Shown one piece after another: positions 33,764-42,737 of a stretch of DNA of 64,000 bases. The position numbers were made by a program, and so were the translations under genes. Below the pieces are notes generated by a model. That model searched no databases and had not been told where the DNA came from. It was given only the letters and a program-made list of their open reading frames with translations. Position 1 is the stretch's first letter, and each line of letters starts with the position of its first letter. Source of the stretch: Flavobacterium petrolei (GTDB lineage Bacteria; Bacteroidota; Bacteroidia; Flavobacteriales; Flavobacteriaceae); contig NZ_QNVY02000001.1 of NCBI RefSeq assembly GCF_003314435.2, positions 1,054,001-1,118,000 of the forward strand, read 5' to 3'.

Positions 33764-33862
33764 TTTGCGTTAAACTAAAGACAAAGTTTTACAACTGCGC
33801 CATGATTCCAAAGTAAATTCTAAAGTTTTACTTCAGATTAAGAAACAGCTTTCTACATCTAT

Positions 33863-36094
33863 TTAAAATTTGGCTCCCACCGAAATGTAAAATGTTCTTC
33901 CTTCACTTGGTAAGATACCTGGTCCTGGATATCCGGAAGCACGTCTTGTAGCGTAAGCATCGTCAAGAACATTATTTATTCCTGCTCGAATGTTGTATTT
34001 TTCTAAGAATTTATACTCTGATGAAAAGTCAAATACATTGTATTTATCTAGCAATCCTGTAACTCCATTGGCAGAAGGTGTTGTAGTATTGTTCGCATCT
34101 GTAAATATTTTTCCTGTTAAGCGGTATTGCAGGGTAGTTGATATGTTGTTTTTTCCCCATGAAAGACCAAAGTTATGAATGTAACGCGGAGCATTTTCTA
34201 CTCTTTTTCCGTCAAGGTTTGAGCTTGTAATAACTGTATTTGGGGTAGATCCTGCTGTTGTAAAAGTCTCAAAATCGGTGTAGCGACTATCAATAAAACT
34301 CATCGATGCAAAAAAGTCTACATTCCCTATTTGCTTATCAACTTCTAGAAAACGTGTAATATTGATGTTAAAAAAGCTCTCGATCCCCTTGTTTACTGTA
34401 GTTCCTAAATTTGTTCTGTATAAAAAAGTCCCTTGTGATGGATCATTATTTGTAAACTGTCTCACTCCACCAATACGATTGTTGTATTCAAGGTAAAATA
34501 AACCAATGTCAAAATTGATGTAATTGTTTATATTTCCTCTATATCCTAAATCAGCATTATATCCGCTTGCATCCTTTAAGTTTGGATCAATCACATCAGT
34601 AACTGCAGGTGGTGTCAAATCAGAGAAAAGTATCGGTCTGTAGGCCTGAGATACATTAGCATACACATTTGTGCTTGCAAATTTATATTCTAAACCTAAT
34701 CCAAATAAAGCTTTGTTTCGTACGATAGGATCGGCGTCAAAATTTACAGTAACTCCATTGTTTACTGCAAATAAGCCTGCACCACTAGAGGTTATATGTT
34801 CAAAACGCACACCTGGTGTTGCACTAAATTTTTCCGTAATTCTAAACTGATTTTCAGCAAAAAAAGCAATGTTTTCAGTTTTGAATTTTATGTTTCTAGG
34901 GTAATCATTACTTACAGATAAGTCAAAATCACTTCCTGTGGTACCATTTCCGCTTTGTTTACGAATAGTTGTTGCTTGGTAAGCACGTGCTCCAAAAGCC
35001 AAGTTGTGTGAGGTTGAACCCAATTTATATTTTAAAATATTTCTATTTTCTGCCCCAAAGTTTTTGTAAAAATCTCGATCTACTCGTCGGTTTGCATAGT
35101 TATCCGTTGTTGGGTTTATGGCGTCTGGAACGTTTGGAGTGGCAGTAAACCCAACGCTATTGCGCTCTCCAATAAGACCAAATAATTTGGTGTTGGACGT
35201 TAAATTTTCATTGATCTTGGTGTCTAATTGAATCGAGAAAACGTTCCAAGGTGTTCCAAACCAATTTCGATTGCGCGAGGATTGCTGTGGGTCTTGTTCA
35301 TATTGCACATCCGTCAAACCTCCTGATTGTTTCATCTCGTAATCCATATTGGTATACTCTGCAGAGATTTTTGTGTTTGTATTAAAACGATACTCTAAGA
35401 AAGCATGCGTATTACGGACGGTATATTCTCCGTTTTGTCTCCATCCATCAGCACTTCTGGAATGGTTGTATACATAATATGAAAAGTTTTTTAGTGTTCC
35501 ACCTATTGCGTTGTATGAACTCATTAATCCATAACTACCTACGCTGTTTTGGGTTTCAAACGTAAATTTTTTCTTTGTCTCTCTTTTTAATACATAGTTT
35601 AACATTCCTCCAAATTGAGGTCCAAATTGTAGTGAAGCTCCTCCGCGTATCAATTCGATCGTTTCTACTGCCTCAAGTGGTGGATTGTAGTATGCTTCTG
35701 GATACCCAAAAACGTCTGATGAAATATCATAACCATTTTGTCTTGTATTCAATTCCCAACTTCTGTTGGGACTCAACCCTCTTACACCTACATTTATTTG
35801 TATCCCTGACCCTTCGTTTTCCCAAATATTCACTCCAGGAACTCTAGAAAAAGTTTCGCGAGAATTATTTGTAGTGAAGTTTCCGTTAATATTTGAAAGT
35901 TTTAGAACCTCGTTTTTTTTACCAGAAAACAAGACGTTCTCTCTTACTTCAGGCATTCTTTCTGGACTTTGAATTTTTGTTGTGATAATCACAGGCAATA
36001 AAGTCTTGACAGTGTCATTTAAATTTTTATCAATTTCTTGTGCAAATAAGGTTGTCGTAAGAAAGAATATTCCAAGCGAAAAGGCATTTTTCAT
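33863..36094 (-). CDS. TonB-dependent receptor, FecA/siderophore type
   Basis: 743 aa. Signal peptide (1-18), TonB-box/plug region with GVNIWENEGSGIQINVGVRG and IELIRGGASLQFGPQFGG, then a barrel ending in EGRTFYISVGAKF. No carboxypeptidase-like N-terminal domain, unlike the other receptor here. Most similar in pattern to receptors for ferric dicitrate and siderophores. Located downstream of feoAB on the same strand but with its own promoter: a TACCTTTG -7 box with TTG 21 nt further up, and an operator shared with feoA. Iron uptake is therefore well supported; the exact ligand is unknown. Confidence 0.9.
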   Translation of the reverse strand: MKNAFSLGIFFLTTTLFAQEIDKNLNDTVKTLLPVIITTKIQSPERMPEVRENVLFSGKKNEVLKLSNINGNFTTNNSRETFSRVPGVNIWENEGSGIQINVGVRGLSPNRSWELNTRQNGYDISSDVFGYPEAYYNPPLEAVETIELIRGGASLQFGPQFGGMLNYVLKRETKKKFTFETQNSVGSYGLMSSYNAIGGTLKNFSYYVYNHSRSADGWRQNGEYTVRNTHAFLEYRFNTNTKISAEYTNMDYEMKQSGGLTDVQYEQDPQQSSRNRNWFGTPWNVFSIQLDTKINENLTSNTKLFGLIGERNSVGFTATPNVPDAINPTTDNYANRRVDRDFYKNFGAENRNILKYKLGSTSHNLAFGARAYQATTIRKQSGNGTTGSDFDLSVSNDYPRNIKFKTENIAFFAENQFRITEKFSATPGVRFEHITSSGAGLFAVNNGVTVNFDADPIVRNKALFGLGLEYKFASTNVYANVSQAYRPILFSDLTPPAVTDVIDPNLKDASGYNADLGYRGNINNYINFDIGLFYLEYNNRIGGVRQFTNNDPSQGTFLYRTNLGTTVNKGIESFFNINITRFLEVDKQIGNVDFFASMSFIDSRYTDFETFTTAGSTPNTVITSSNLDGKRVENAPRYIHNFGLSWGKNNISTTLQYRLTGKIFTDANNTTTPSANGVTGLLDKYNVFDFSSEYKFLEKYNIRAGINNVLDDAYATRRASGYPGPGILPSEGRTFYISVGAKF

Positions 36095-36103
36095 TTATCT
36101 TTA

Positions 36104-36131
36104 TTTAGATTAAATCTAGAATGCAAAGGTA
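36104..36131 (-). promoter_or_regulatory. Promoter and candidate iron operator of the FecA-like receptor
   Basis: Minus strand -7 box TACCTTTG (36131-36124), TTG 21 nt further upstream, and 3 nt downstream the inverted repeat TCTAGA-N5-TCTAAA (36120-36104). The repeat covers the expected transcription start, a typical repressor position. Confidence 0.7.
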
Positions 36132-36209
36132 AAATCGAAATCTTATTTAGACAAATTAAAAATAAAAAAATTGTAAAATTTAACGTTTGTTGATTTAATA
36201 AACGACGTT

Positions 36210-38312
36210 TTATTTCAAGATTTGGTATGCAATTAAAGCTACAACATAAGCAAATCCAGACATGAAGATCAATTGTCCTGCTGGCCATTTCCAGGAATTG
36301 GTTTCTTTTTTAGTAACCGCTAACGTACTGGCGCATTGCATGGCAAAAGCATAAAACAACAGTAATGATATTCCAGAGGCAAAGTTGAAAATCTTTTCTC
36401 CGGTAACGGGATTGATTTCGGCAGCCATTTTGTTTTTGATGGTAACTTCATTATCGCTTCCTCCAACGCTGTAAATCGTAGCTAATGTTCCGACAAAAAC
36501 TTCTCTGGCAGCAAAAGAACTGATAATGGCAATTCCAATTTTCCAGTCGTAACCCAATGGTGAAATGGCAGGTTCAATGGCTTTTCCCATGATTCCAATA
36601 TAGGAGTTTTCCAGTTTTTGCGATGCGACAGCATTTTCAAATTCGGTTTCTGGCAACGGATTGTTTATCGTATTCTCAATGACAATTTTTTCGGCATTAT
36701 TGAATTTTTCTCCGGGTCCGTAAGAAGCTAAGAACCATAAAACGATAGAAATAGCCAGAATGATTTTTCCGGCTCCAAAAATAAAAGCCTTTGTTTTTTC
36801 GATCACATTGATTCCCACATTCTTGAAAAGCGGTAATTTATAATTAGGCATTTCTACTACAAAGTATGTTTTTCCTTTGATTTTAAGAATTTTATTCAAA
36901 ATGTAAGCGGAGAAAATAGCCATTCCAAAACCTAAAAGGTACAACAACATCAAAGTCATTCCTTGCATGTTCAGAAATCCAAAAACACGATTGTCCGGAA
37001 TTACAAGTGCAATAATGATAGCGTAAACAGGTAATCTGGCAGAACATGTTGTGAATGGAGTTACCAAAATCGTAATTAATCTTTCTTTCCAGTTTTCGAT
37101 ATTTCGGGTAGCCATAATTGCCGGAATCGCACAAGCGGTACCAGAAATAAGTGGCACCACACTTTTGCCCGATAAACCAAATTTACGCATGATTTTGTCC
37201 ATCAGGAAAACCACTCGGCTCATATATCCGCTTTCTTCCAGTATCGAAATAAACATAAACAGGAAGGCAATTTGGGGTATAAAAATCAAAATTCCGCCAA
37301 TTCCCGGGATGATTCCCTGCGAAATTAAATTGGTTAAAACTCCGGCTGGCAGTTCTTCGGCAGCATGTGTGCTCAAAGACGCAAAAGAAGCATCGATGAA
37401 GTCCATTGGAATTTTAGACCATTCAAAAATAGATTGGAAAATAACAAACAAAATCAAAAAGAAAATGACATATCCCCAAACTTTATGAGTTAGCACGCGG
37501 TCGAGTTTGCTACGGTAGTCTCTTGCAACTGAGGAATCAATTTTTAGTCCCACTTTCAAAACATCATTGATGAATTGGTAGCGTTTTATAGTTTCTTTTT
37601 GTTGCAGACGTTTTAAATCTGAGTGCGATTTTGTGAACGAGCTTCGGACTTCATTACGTTCTAAATTCAGGAAATTTACGTCTTGAGTAATCACCAACCA
37701 TAATTTATAAAGCAATTGATTGGGGAATGCTTTGCGCAAACTGTTGAAATATTCCGGATCAATTACAGAGGCATTCAGGCAAGGTTCACTTGAAATAGTT
37801 CGGTAGCTGACAATCAACTTTTTCAACTCATCAATTCCATACCCTTTTCTGGAACTGATTAATGCAATTTTAGTTTTTAAGTGCTCTTCAAGATACGGAA
37901 TATCCAGCGTAATCCCTTTAAATTTCATTCTGTCAGCCATATTGATGACCAATATAGTTGGAATTTCTAAATCTTTTATTTGGGTAAAAAGAAGTAAGTT
38001 TCGTTTTAAATTTTCCACATCGGTAACAACAAGGGCTACGTCAGGATATAATTTATCGTTTTTGTTTAGCAATAATTCAATGACTACATTTTCATCAATG
38101 GAACTGGCATTCAGGCTGTATGTTCCGGGTAAATCCAGAATATTTGCCTTTATATTATTGGGTAATTTGCAGAAACCAATTTTTTTTTCAACGGTAATTC
38201 CGGGATAATTCCCCACTTGTTGGTTCAAACCCGTAAGCTGATTGAAAACAGAAGTTTTACCCACATTTGGATTCCCGATCAAAGCGACATTGATGTTTTG
38301 TTTGCTTACCAT
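36210..38312 (-). CDS. feoB: Ferrous iron transport protein B
   Basis: 700 aa. N-terminal G domain: G1 GNPNVGKTS (13-21), G3 DLPGTYSLNASS, G4 NMAD, then a GDI helical region and the polytopic Gate/Core part with SGTACAIPAIMATRN and TPFTTCSARLPVYAII repeats. Imports Fe2+ across the inner membrane in a GTP-dependent manner. Complete. Start overlaps feoA by 7 nt. Slightly shorter than E. coli FeoB (773 aa), normal for Bacteroidota. Confidence 0.97.
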   Translation of the reverse strand: MVSKQNINVALIGNPNVGKTSVFNQLTGLNQQVGNYPGITVEKKIGFCKLPNNIKANILDLPGTYSLNASSIDENVVIELLLNKNDKLYPDVALVVTDVENLKRNLLLFTQIKDLEIPTILVINMADRMKFKGITLDIPYLEEHLKTKIALISSRKGYGIDELKKLIVSYRTISSEPCLNASVIDPEYFNSLRKAFPNQLLYKLWLVITQDVNFLNLERNEVRSSFTKSHSDLKRLQQKETIKRYQFINDVLKVGLKIDSSVARDYRSKLDRVLTHKVWGYVIFFLILFVIFQSIFEWSKIPMDFIDASFASLSTHAAEELPAGVLTNLISQGIIPGIGGILIFIPQIAFLFMFISILEESGYMSRVVFLMDKIMRKFGLSGKSVVPLISGTACAIPAIMATRNIENWKERLITILVTPFTTCSARLPVYAIIIALVIPDNRVFGFLNMQGMTLMLLYLLGFGMAIFSAYILNKILKIKGKTYFVVEMPNYKLPLFKNVGINVIEKTKAFIFGAGKIILAISIVLWFLASYGPGEKFNNAEKIVIENTINNPLPETEFENAVASQKLENSYIGIMGKAIEPAISPLGYDWKIGIAIISSFAAREVFVGTLATIYSVGGSDNEVTIKNKMAAEINPVTGEKIFNFASGISLLLFYAFAMQCASTLAVTKKETNSWKWPAGQLIFMSGFAYVVALIAYQILK

Positions 38313-38548
38313 AAGTTGGTTTTTATAATGTCAACCTCAATTTCTTTTGCAGTTTCCACCCGAATTGCAACATGTGAACCATTAATATTCAAATATAAAG
38401 GATCTCCAAAAGGAGCAATTTGAAGTAATTCAACCATATTGCCGGGCAAGCAACCCATTTCCAATAATTTTAATGGAACGGTGTCGATGTCAAAGTCTTT
38501 TATGATGGCTTTTTCGCCTTTTTTGAGAGAATGTATCGTTGTTTGCAA
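38306..38548 (-). CDS. feoA: Ferrous iron transport protein A
   Basis: 80 aa SH3-fold cytosolic partner of FeoB (LKKGEKAIIKDFDIDTVPLKLLEMGCLPGN, APFGDPLYLNINGSHVAIR). No ATG is available in frame: the frame begins with TTG at 38548, and the only nearby upstream ATG leads to a stop after 11 codons. The TTG start gives the normal family length and sits 6 nt after the operator. Overlaps feoB by 7 nt. Confidence 0.92.
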   Translation of the reverse strand: MQTTIHSLKKGEKAIIKDFDIDTVPLKLLEMGCLPGNMVELLQIAPFGDPLYLNINGSHVAIRVETAKEIEVDIIKTNLW

Positions 38549-38554
38549 ACCTTA

Positions 38555-38582
38555 TTTAGATTGAATTAAGATTGCAAAAATA
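38555..38582 (-). promoter_or_regulatory. Promoter and candidate iron operator of feoAB
   Basis: Minus strand -7 box TATTTTTG (38582-38575), then TCTTAATTCAATCTAAA (38571-38555) and TAAGG. Same offset from the -7 box as at the FecA-like receptor; 17 of 22 positions agree. Confidence 0.65.
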
Positions 38583-38701
38583 CACATTTTAATACAAACA
38601 CAAATGATAATTATCACATTTATACGGTAATTAAAACAAATCAATCCAACAGATAATACAGCGAATATCTTTATAAAAACTGGGGTTCGTTTAAATGCTT
38701 C

Positions 38702-39367
38702 TTATTCGTTACTCAAAAAAGTGATGTCTTCAATTAATCGTTTCATGTCCTCTTTGTTGGTGCCGTCATAAAAGCCACGAACTCTTTTTTTGGTGTCGAC
38801 CAAAACAAAATTTTCGGTGTGAACCATGTCATAAAGTTCACTTGGTTTTCCAAGTTTCACGGCCAAATAGGATTTTCTGGCCATTGTATAAATTTCTTTT
38901 TTATCTCCCGTCACTAAGTTCCATTTGTTATCATCAACATGGTGTTTTTTTGCGTAAGCTTTTAAAACAGGAACGCTGTCTGTTTCCGGAAAAACAGTGT
39001 GAGAGAGTAATTTTACCTTTGGATTATTGGCGAAAGCTTTTTGGATATCGGATAAGTTGGTGGTCATTTTTGGACAAATGGAACCGCAAGTGGTAAAGAA
39101 AAAATCAGCCACATATATTTTGCCTTCGTAATCTTTTTGGGTGATGGTTTTTCCGTTTTGGTTGATGAATGAAAAATCAGCAATCGTATGGTATTTGCTT
39201 TTATACTGAACCGTGCTATCCACTAATTCCGGATTTACATCTGCGGGATTAAAAATGGGAAGTGTTTTTTTTGGCTTTAAAGCCGAATAAAATAAAGATA
39301 AAATGATTGCCGAAAGAACAATGAAAACCCCAAAAAAGAGACGGTATTTTTTAAAAAACTCTGACAT
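38702..39367 (-). CDS. SCO1/SenC-family copper chaperone
   Basis: 221 aa. One N-terminal membrane anchor (about 12-28) and a thioredoxin-like domain with the copper-binding CGSIC pair (Cys94, Cys98) and the distal histidine in DMVHTENFVLVD. Needed for assembly of the CuA centre of cytochrome c oxidase. ATG at 39367 preferred over 39385. Stand-alone gene; upstream lies the MITE-like element. Confidence 0.9.
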   Translation of the reverse strand: MSEFFKKYRLFFGVFIVLSAIILSLFYSALKPKKTLPIFNPADVNPELVDSTVQYKSKYHTIADFSFINQNGKTITQKDYEGKIYVADFFFTTCGSICPKMTTNLSDIQKAFANNPKVKLLSHTVFPETDSVPVLKAYAKKHHVDDNKWNLVTGDKKEIYTMARKSYLAVKLGKPSELYDMVHTENFVLVDTKKRVRGFYDGTNKEDMKRLIEDITFLSNE

Positions 39368-39385
39368 AGTGCTATTTTGATGCAA

Positions 39386-39825
39386 AAATACGAAAACGAG
39401 ATTTGTTTTTAATTCAAATTAACACAATACTCACGTCAAACGCATTATAATTAAAGTTTAAACCACATAGAAACATAGTGTTTATTCCTGTAAAAATAAA
39501 TTTTGAAGGAGATAAGAGTTTACAATAGAAAAAAGCATTGGCTTTTTTTCTATGTCACCTAAATTTCGAATGTTCGGAACAGATTTAAATCAAAAATTAA
39601 ATTCTATGTTTCTATGTGGTTCAATTTTTAATGCGTTTGACCTAACACAATACTTAGTTTAGATAGATTCCTTCGAAATATAAGGATATGAAATTAATGC
39701 CTTTTATGATTAAACCTTTTAGAAGTTTTTGCGTCAAATAAAGATGTATTCGTAAATAATAGATTTTAACTAAAAATCAAATTATTTATTAATAGCTTTG
39801 TTAAACTAACTAATAACTAAAAAAA
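39386..39825. other. Non-coding stretch holding a MITE-like element
   Basis: 440 bp between divergent genes. 205 bp of it is an element with terminal inverted repeats (39436-39640) and 12-bp direct repeats outside it. The remaining 185 bp up to the M13 peptidase carries no recognised gene or promoter box. Confidence 0.6.
39436..39640. mobile_element. MITE-like element with ~37-43 bp terminal inverted repeats and 12-bp direct repeats
   Basis: Left end TCAAACGCATTA...AACCACATAGAAACATAG (39436-39478) and right end CTATGTTTCTATGTGGTT...TAATGCGTTTGA (39604-39640) are near-complementary. TAACACAATACT occurs at 39420-39431 and again at 39643-39654, just outside both ends, like a target duplication. 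The centre has a small hairpin (AAAAAGC/GCTTTTT near 39530-39548). No reading frame, so it would depend on a transposase elsewhere. Confidence 0.65.
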
Positions 39826-41889
39826 ATGAAGAAAAACAGCAATAAGCAATTGCTTTTTGTGATTCCCGCAATTATGGGCTTTGCGGTGAGTCAAGCGCAA
39901 ACCGCTCCTGCAGCTAAGGAACCGGGAATCAATGTGAATTACATGGATAAAAACGTGAAACCAAGTAATGATTTCTTTCGCTATGTGAATGGAACTTGGT
40001 TGAACAATACGGAGATTCCAGCTGACAGAACCCGTTGGGGTAGTTTTGACGAATTGCGTCAAAGAACAGATGCTGATGCTTTGGCAATTTTAAAAGACGC
40101 CACAACAAACCCAATCTATAAATCGAATACAGATCAAGGAAAAGCGATTAATCTTTATAAATCTATTCTTGATACTGTAGGAAGAAACAAGTTAGGAATA
40201 GCGCCTTTGAAACCGTACTTGAAAAAAATTGATGCGGTTAAAAATGCCAAAGATTTAGAGGCTTTATTGATTGAAATGGAACCTATCGGTGGTATTGGAT
40301 TCATGGGTGCTGGTGTAGGAACTGATGCAAAAAACAGTAGTAGAAACGTGATTAACTTAGGCCCTGGAGGTGTAGGTTTGCCAGACAGAGATTATTATGT
40401 TTCTGAAGATGCCGATTCTAAAGAGAAACGTGCTAAATATGTTTTACACGTTGCCAAAATGTTGCAGTACTTGGGCGATAAGCCTGCTGTTGCAAAAGCT
40501 AATGCTGATAAAATCCTGGCTCTTGAAATTGCCATGTCTAAACCAAGATTAGACAGAGTAGAACGCAGAGACCGTCGTAAGTCCTACAACCCAATGACAT
40601 TGGCTGAATTGAGTAAATTGACTCCATCCATCAACTGGAATAATTATTTCACAAAAATTGGATTGACAAAAGTGGATACCGTAATCGTATCACAACCTAA
40701 ATACATGACCGCTCTAGAAACTATTTTCAAACAAAATAAAGTGGAAGATTGGAAAGCATACATGCGTTGGAGTTTGTTGAACAGAGCTTCAAGCCAATTG
40801 TCTACTGAAATTGAAAACGCAAACTTTGAGTTTTACGGAAAAACGTTAACAGGTGCTGTAAGCCAGAGACCACGTGACGAAAGAGCACTTCAAACAATCA
40901 ATGGAACTGTTGGAGAAGCGTTAGGAAAATTATATGTTGAGAAAAAATTTCCGGCTGAAGCCAAAGTAAAAGCGGAGAAAATGATTAAAAACATCTTCTT
41001 GGCTTTCGAAAACAGAATCAACAATTTATCTTGGATGTCTGCAGAAACAAAAGTAAGCGCGCTTGCTAAATTGCATAAATCAAGAATTAAAATTGGATAT
41101 CCTGACAAATGGAAAGACTATTCAGCCTTGACGATTAAAAGTCCGGAAGAAGGTGGGACCTATTTTGAAAACTCAAAAAACATGGCGAAATGGCGTTTTG
41201 AGGAAAACTTAGCCGAGTTGAATAAACCAGTGGATAAAGAAAAATGGGGAATGTCACCACAAACGGTAAATGCCTATTACAATCCTTCAAATAACGAAAT
41301 TGTATTCCCGGCAGCGATTTTGCAACCGCCTTTTTATAATTATCAAGCGGATGAAGCGGTAAATTATGGTGGAATCGGTGGGGTTATCGGTCACGAAATT
41401 TCACATGGTTTTGATGATTCAGGTTCCCGTTATAATGCTGATGGAAACCTAGTAGACTGGTGGACGGCTGAAGATTTGAAACAATTCTCTGCTTTAACTG
41501 GTGCACTTGCGGCTCAATACAGCGCTTTGGAACCAATTCCAGGAACTTTTGTAGATGGTAAGTTTACATTGGGAGAGAACATTGGAGATTTAGGTGGAGT
41601 AAATGCCGCTTATGATGGTTTACAATTGTATTTAAAAGAAAATGGAAATCCGGGATTAATTGACGGATATACTCCAGAACAACGTTTCTTTATTTCTTGG
41701 TCGACGATCTGGCGTTCAAAAATGCGTGATGAAGCCTTGAAAAACCAAGTGAAAACAGACCCGCATTCTCCAGGAATGTACCGTGCTTATGTTCCTTTGC
41801 AAAACATAGATACGTTCTATAAAGCATTTGATATTCAAGCAACTGACGGCATGTATATTGCACCTGAAAAACGTGTGAGAATCTGGTAA
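39826..41889 (+). CDS. Secreted M13-family (neprilysin-like) metallopeptidase
   Basis: 687 aa. Signal peptide (1-25, ending AVSQAQT), the M13 N-terminal domain (KPSNDFFRYVNGTWLNNTEIP), then the gluzincin domain with VIGHEISHGFDDSG (His523, His527) and the third ligand Glu584 in GENIGDLGGV; the C-terminus ends CxxW-less as KRVRIW. Likely a periplasmic or surface endopeptidase cleaving oligopeptides. Single gene with a strong terminator behind it. Confidence 0.95.
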   Translation: MKKNSNKQLLFVIPAIMGFAVSQAQTAPAAKEPGINVNYMDKNVKPSNDFFRYVNGTWLNNTEIPADRTRWGSFDELRQRTDADALAILKDATTNPIYKSNTDQGKAINLYKSILDTVGRNKLGIAPLKPYLKKIDAVKNAKDLEALLIEMEPIGGIGFMGAGVGTDAKNSSRNVINLGPGGVGLPDRDYYVSEDADSKEKRAKYVLHVAKMLQYLGDKPAVAKANADKILALEIAMSKPRLDRVERRDRRKSYNPMTLAELSKLTPSINWNNYFTKIGLTKVDTVIVSQPKYMTALETIFKQNKVEDWKAYMRWSLLNRASSQLSTEIENANFEFYGKTLTGAVSQRPRDERALQTINGTVGEALGKLYVEKKFPAEAKVKAEKMIKNIFLAFENRINNLSWMSAETKVSALAKLHKSRIKIGYPDKWKDYSALTIKSPEEGGTYFENSKNMAKWRFEENLAELNKPVDKEKWGMSPQTVNAYYNPSNNEIVFPAAILQPPFYNYQADEAVNYGGIGGVIGHEISHGFDDSGSRYNADGNLVDWWTAEDLKQFSALTGALAAQYSALEPIPGTFVDGKFTLGENIGDLGGVNAAYDGLQLYLKENGNPGLIDGYTPEQRFFISWSTIWRSKMRDEALKNQVKTDPHSPGMYRAYVPLQNIDTFYKAFDIQATDGMYIAPEKRVRIW

Positions 41890-41910
41890 TCATTTTAAAA
41901 AAAAACTAAA

Positions 41911-41948
41911 AATATCCCATTCGTTCAGTCGAATGGGATATTTTTTTT
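41911..41948 (+). terminator. Bidirectional terminator between convergent genes
   Basis: TATCCCATTCG / CGAATGGGATA stem followed by eight T on the plus strand; a run of A precedes it, so it can also end the response-regulator transcript. Confidence 0.9.
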
Positions 41949-41985
41949 ACAATCTAAAGACTAAATTGTTTTGGAAAAAGATTCT

Positions 41986-42642
41986 TTAAACAAATCCTAT
42001 TTCTTTGGCTTTCCTAATAATAGCGTCGTCGCTTCCTTTTTCTACACCAAAATATATTTTTATTTTTGCTTTTCTTTTTTCAATAGCACTCAAGCTCAAG
42101 TTCAATAGCTCAGGTATATTTACCGTTTTGGTGTTTTGACTGATAAGAATTATAATCTGTCTGTCAATAGTATCTAAAAACATTTCTTTGGTTGAAAAAT
42201 CTTCAATTGTTTTTTTTACTCTTTCACTCTTATATATTTCTCCAGCAATAATTTTATTACAAATAATACTGATTGAACTAAAATCAAGATCTGATTTTTC
42301 AATCAAACCTTCTGGATTTATATCATGTATAATGCTATTTAATCTTATAATGTTGCAATAACCTGTGATAAAAATAATTTTAGTTTTAGGATGTCTTACT
42401 CGAATTAATTTTGCTAAATCTTCTCCATTTTCTATGTTTTTTTCGGGGTATTCAGGCATGCTTAAATCTAGTATTACTAAATCGATGCGTACATCTGGAC
42501 CATTATCAAAAATGAATTTATAGGCATTTTCTAGCGAATTAGCAGATGTAATTCGTGTGCTTATTTCTAAATCTGTTAAAGCCATTTTGTAACAGTCAGT
42601 TATCATAATGTGGTCATCTACCAATAAAATTTCTAGAGACAT
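41986..42642 (-). CDS. Orphan response regulator
   Basis: 218 aa. Receiver domain with acidic pair Asp9/Asp10, phospho-acceptor Asp59 in DLVILDLSMPEY, and a conserved Thr in IIFITGY; the C-terminal part (150-218) is a LuxR/NarL-like helix-turn-helix with weak match (TVNIPELLNLSLSAIEKRKAKIK). The loop EYPEKNIENGED after the phospho-site is longer than usual. No histidine kinase is next to it, so input is unknown. Confidence 0.85.
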   Translation of the reverse strand: MSLEILLVDDHIMITDCYKMALTDLEISTRITSANSLENAYKFIFDNGPDVRIDLVILDLSMPEYPEKNIENGEDLAKLIRVRHPKTKIIFITGYCNIIRLNSIIHDINPEGLIEKSDLDFSSISIICNKIIAGEIYKSERVKKTIEDFSTKEMFLDTIDRQIIILISQNTKTVNIPELLNLSLSAIEKRKAKIKIYFGVEKGSDDAIIRKAKEIGFV

Positions 42643-42737
42643 ATAATTTGATTTAGGGGGCTAAAATTTGGTGCTATCTATTTGTAAAAATGAATTTTAG
42701 TTTTTTATTTGTTGCTATCAGTTCTGAGAGAATTGTC

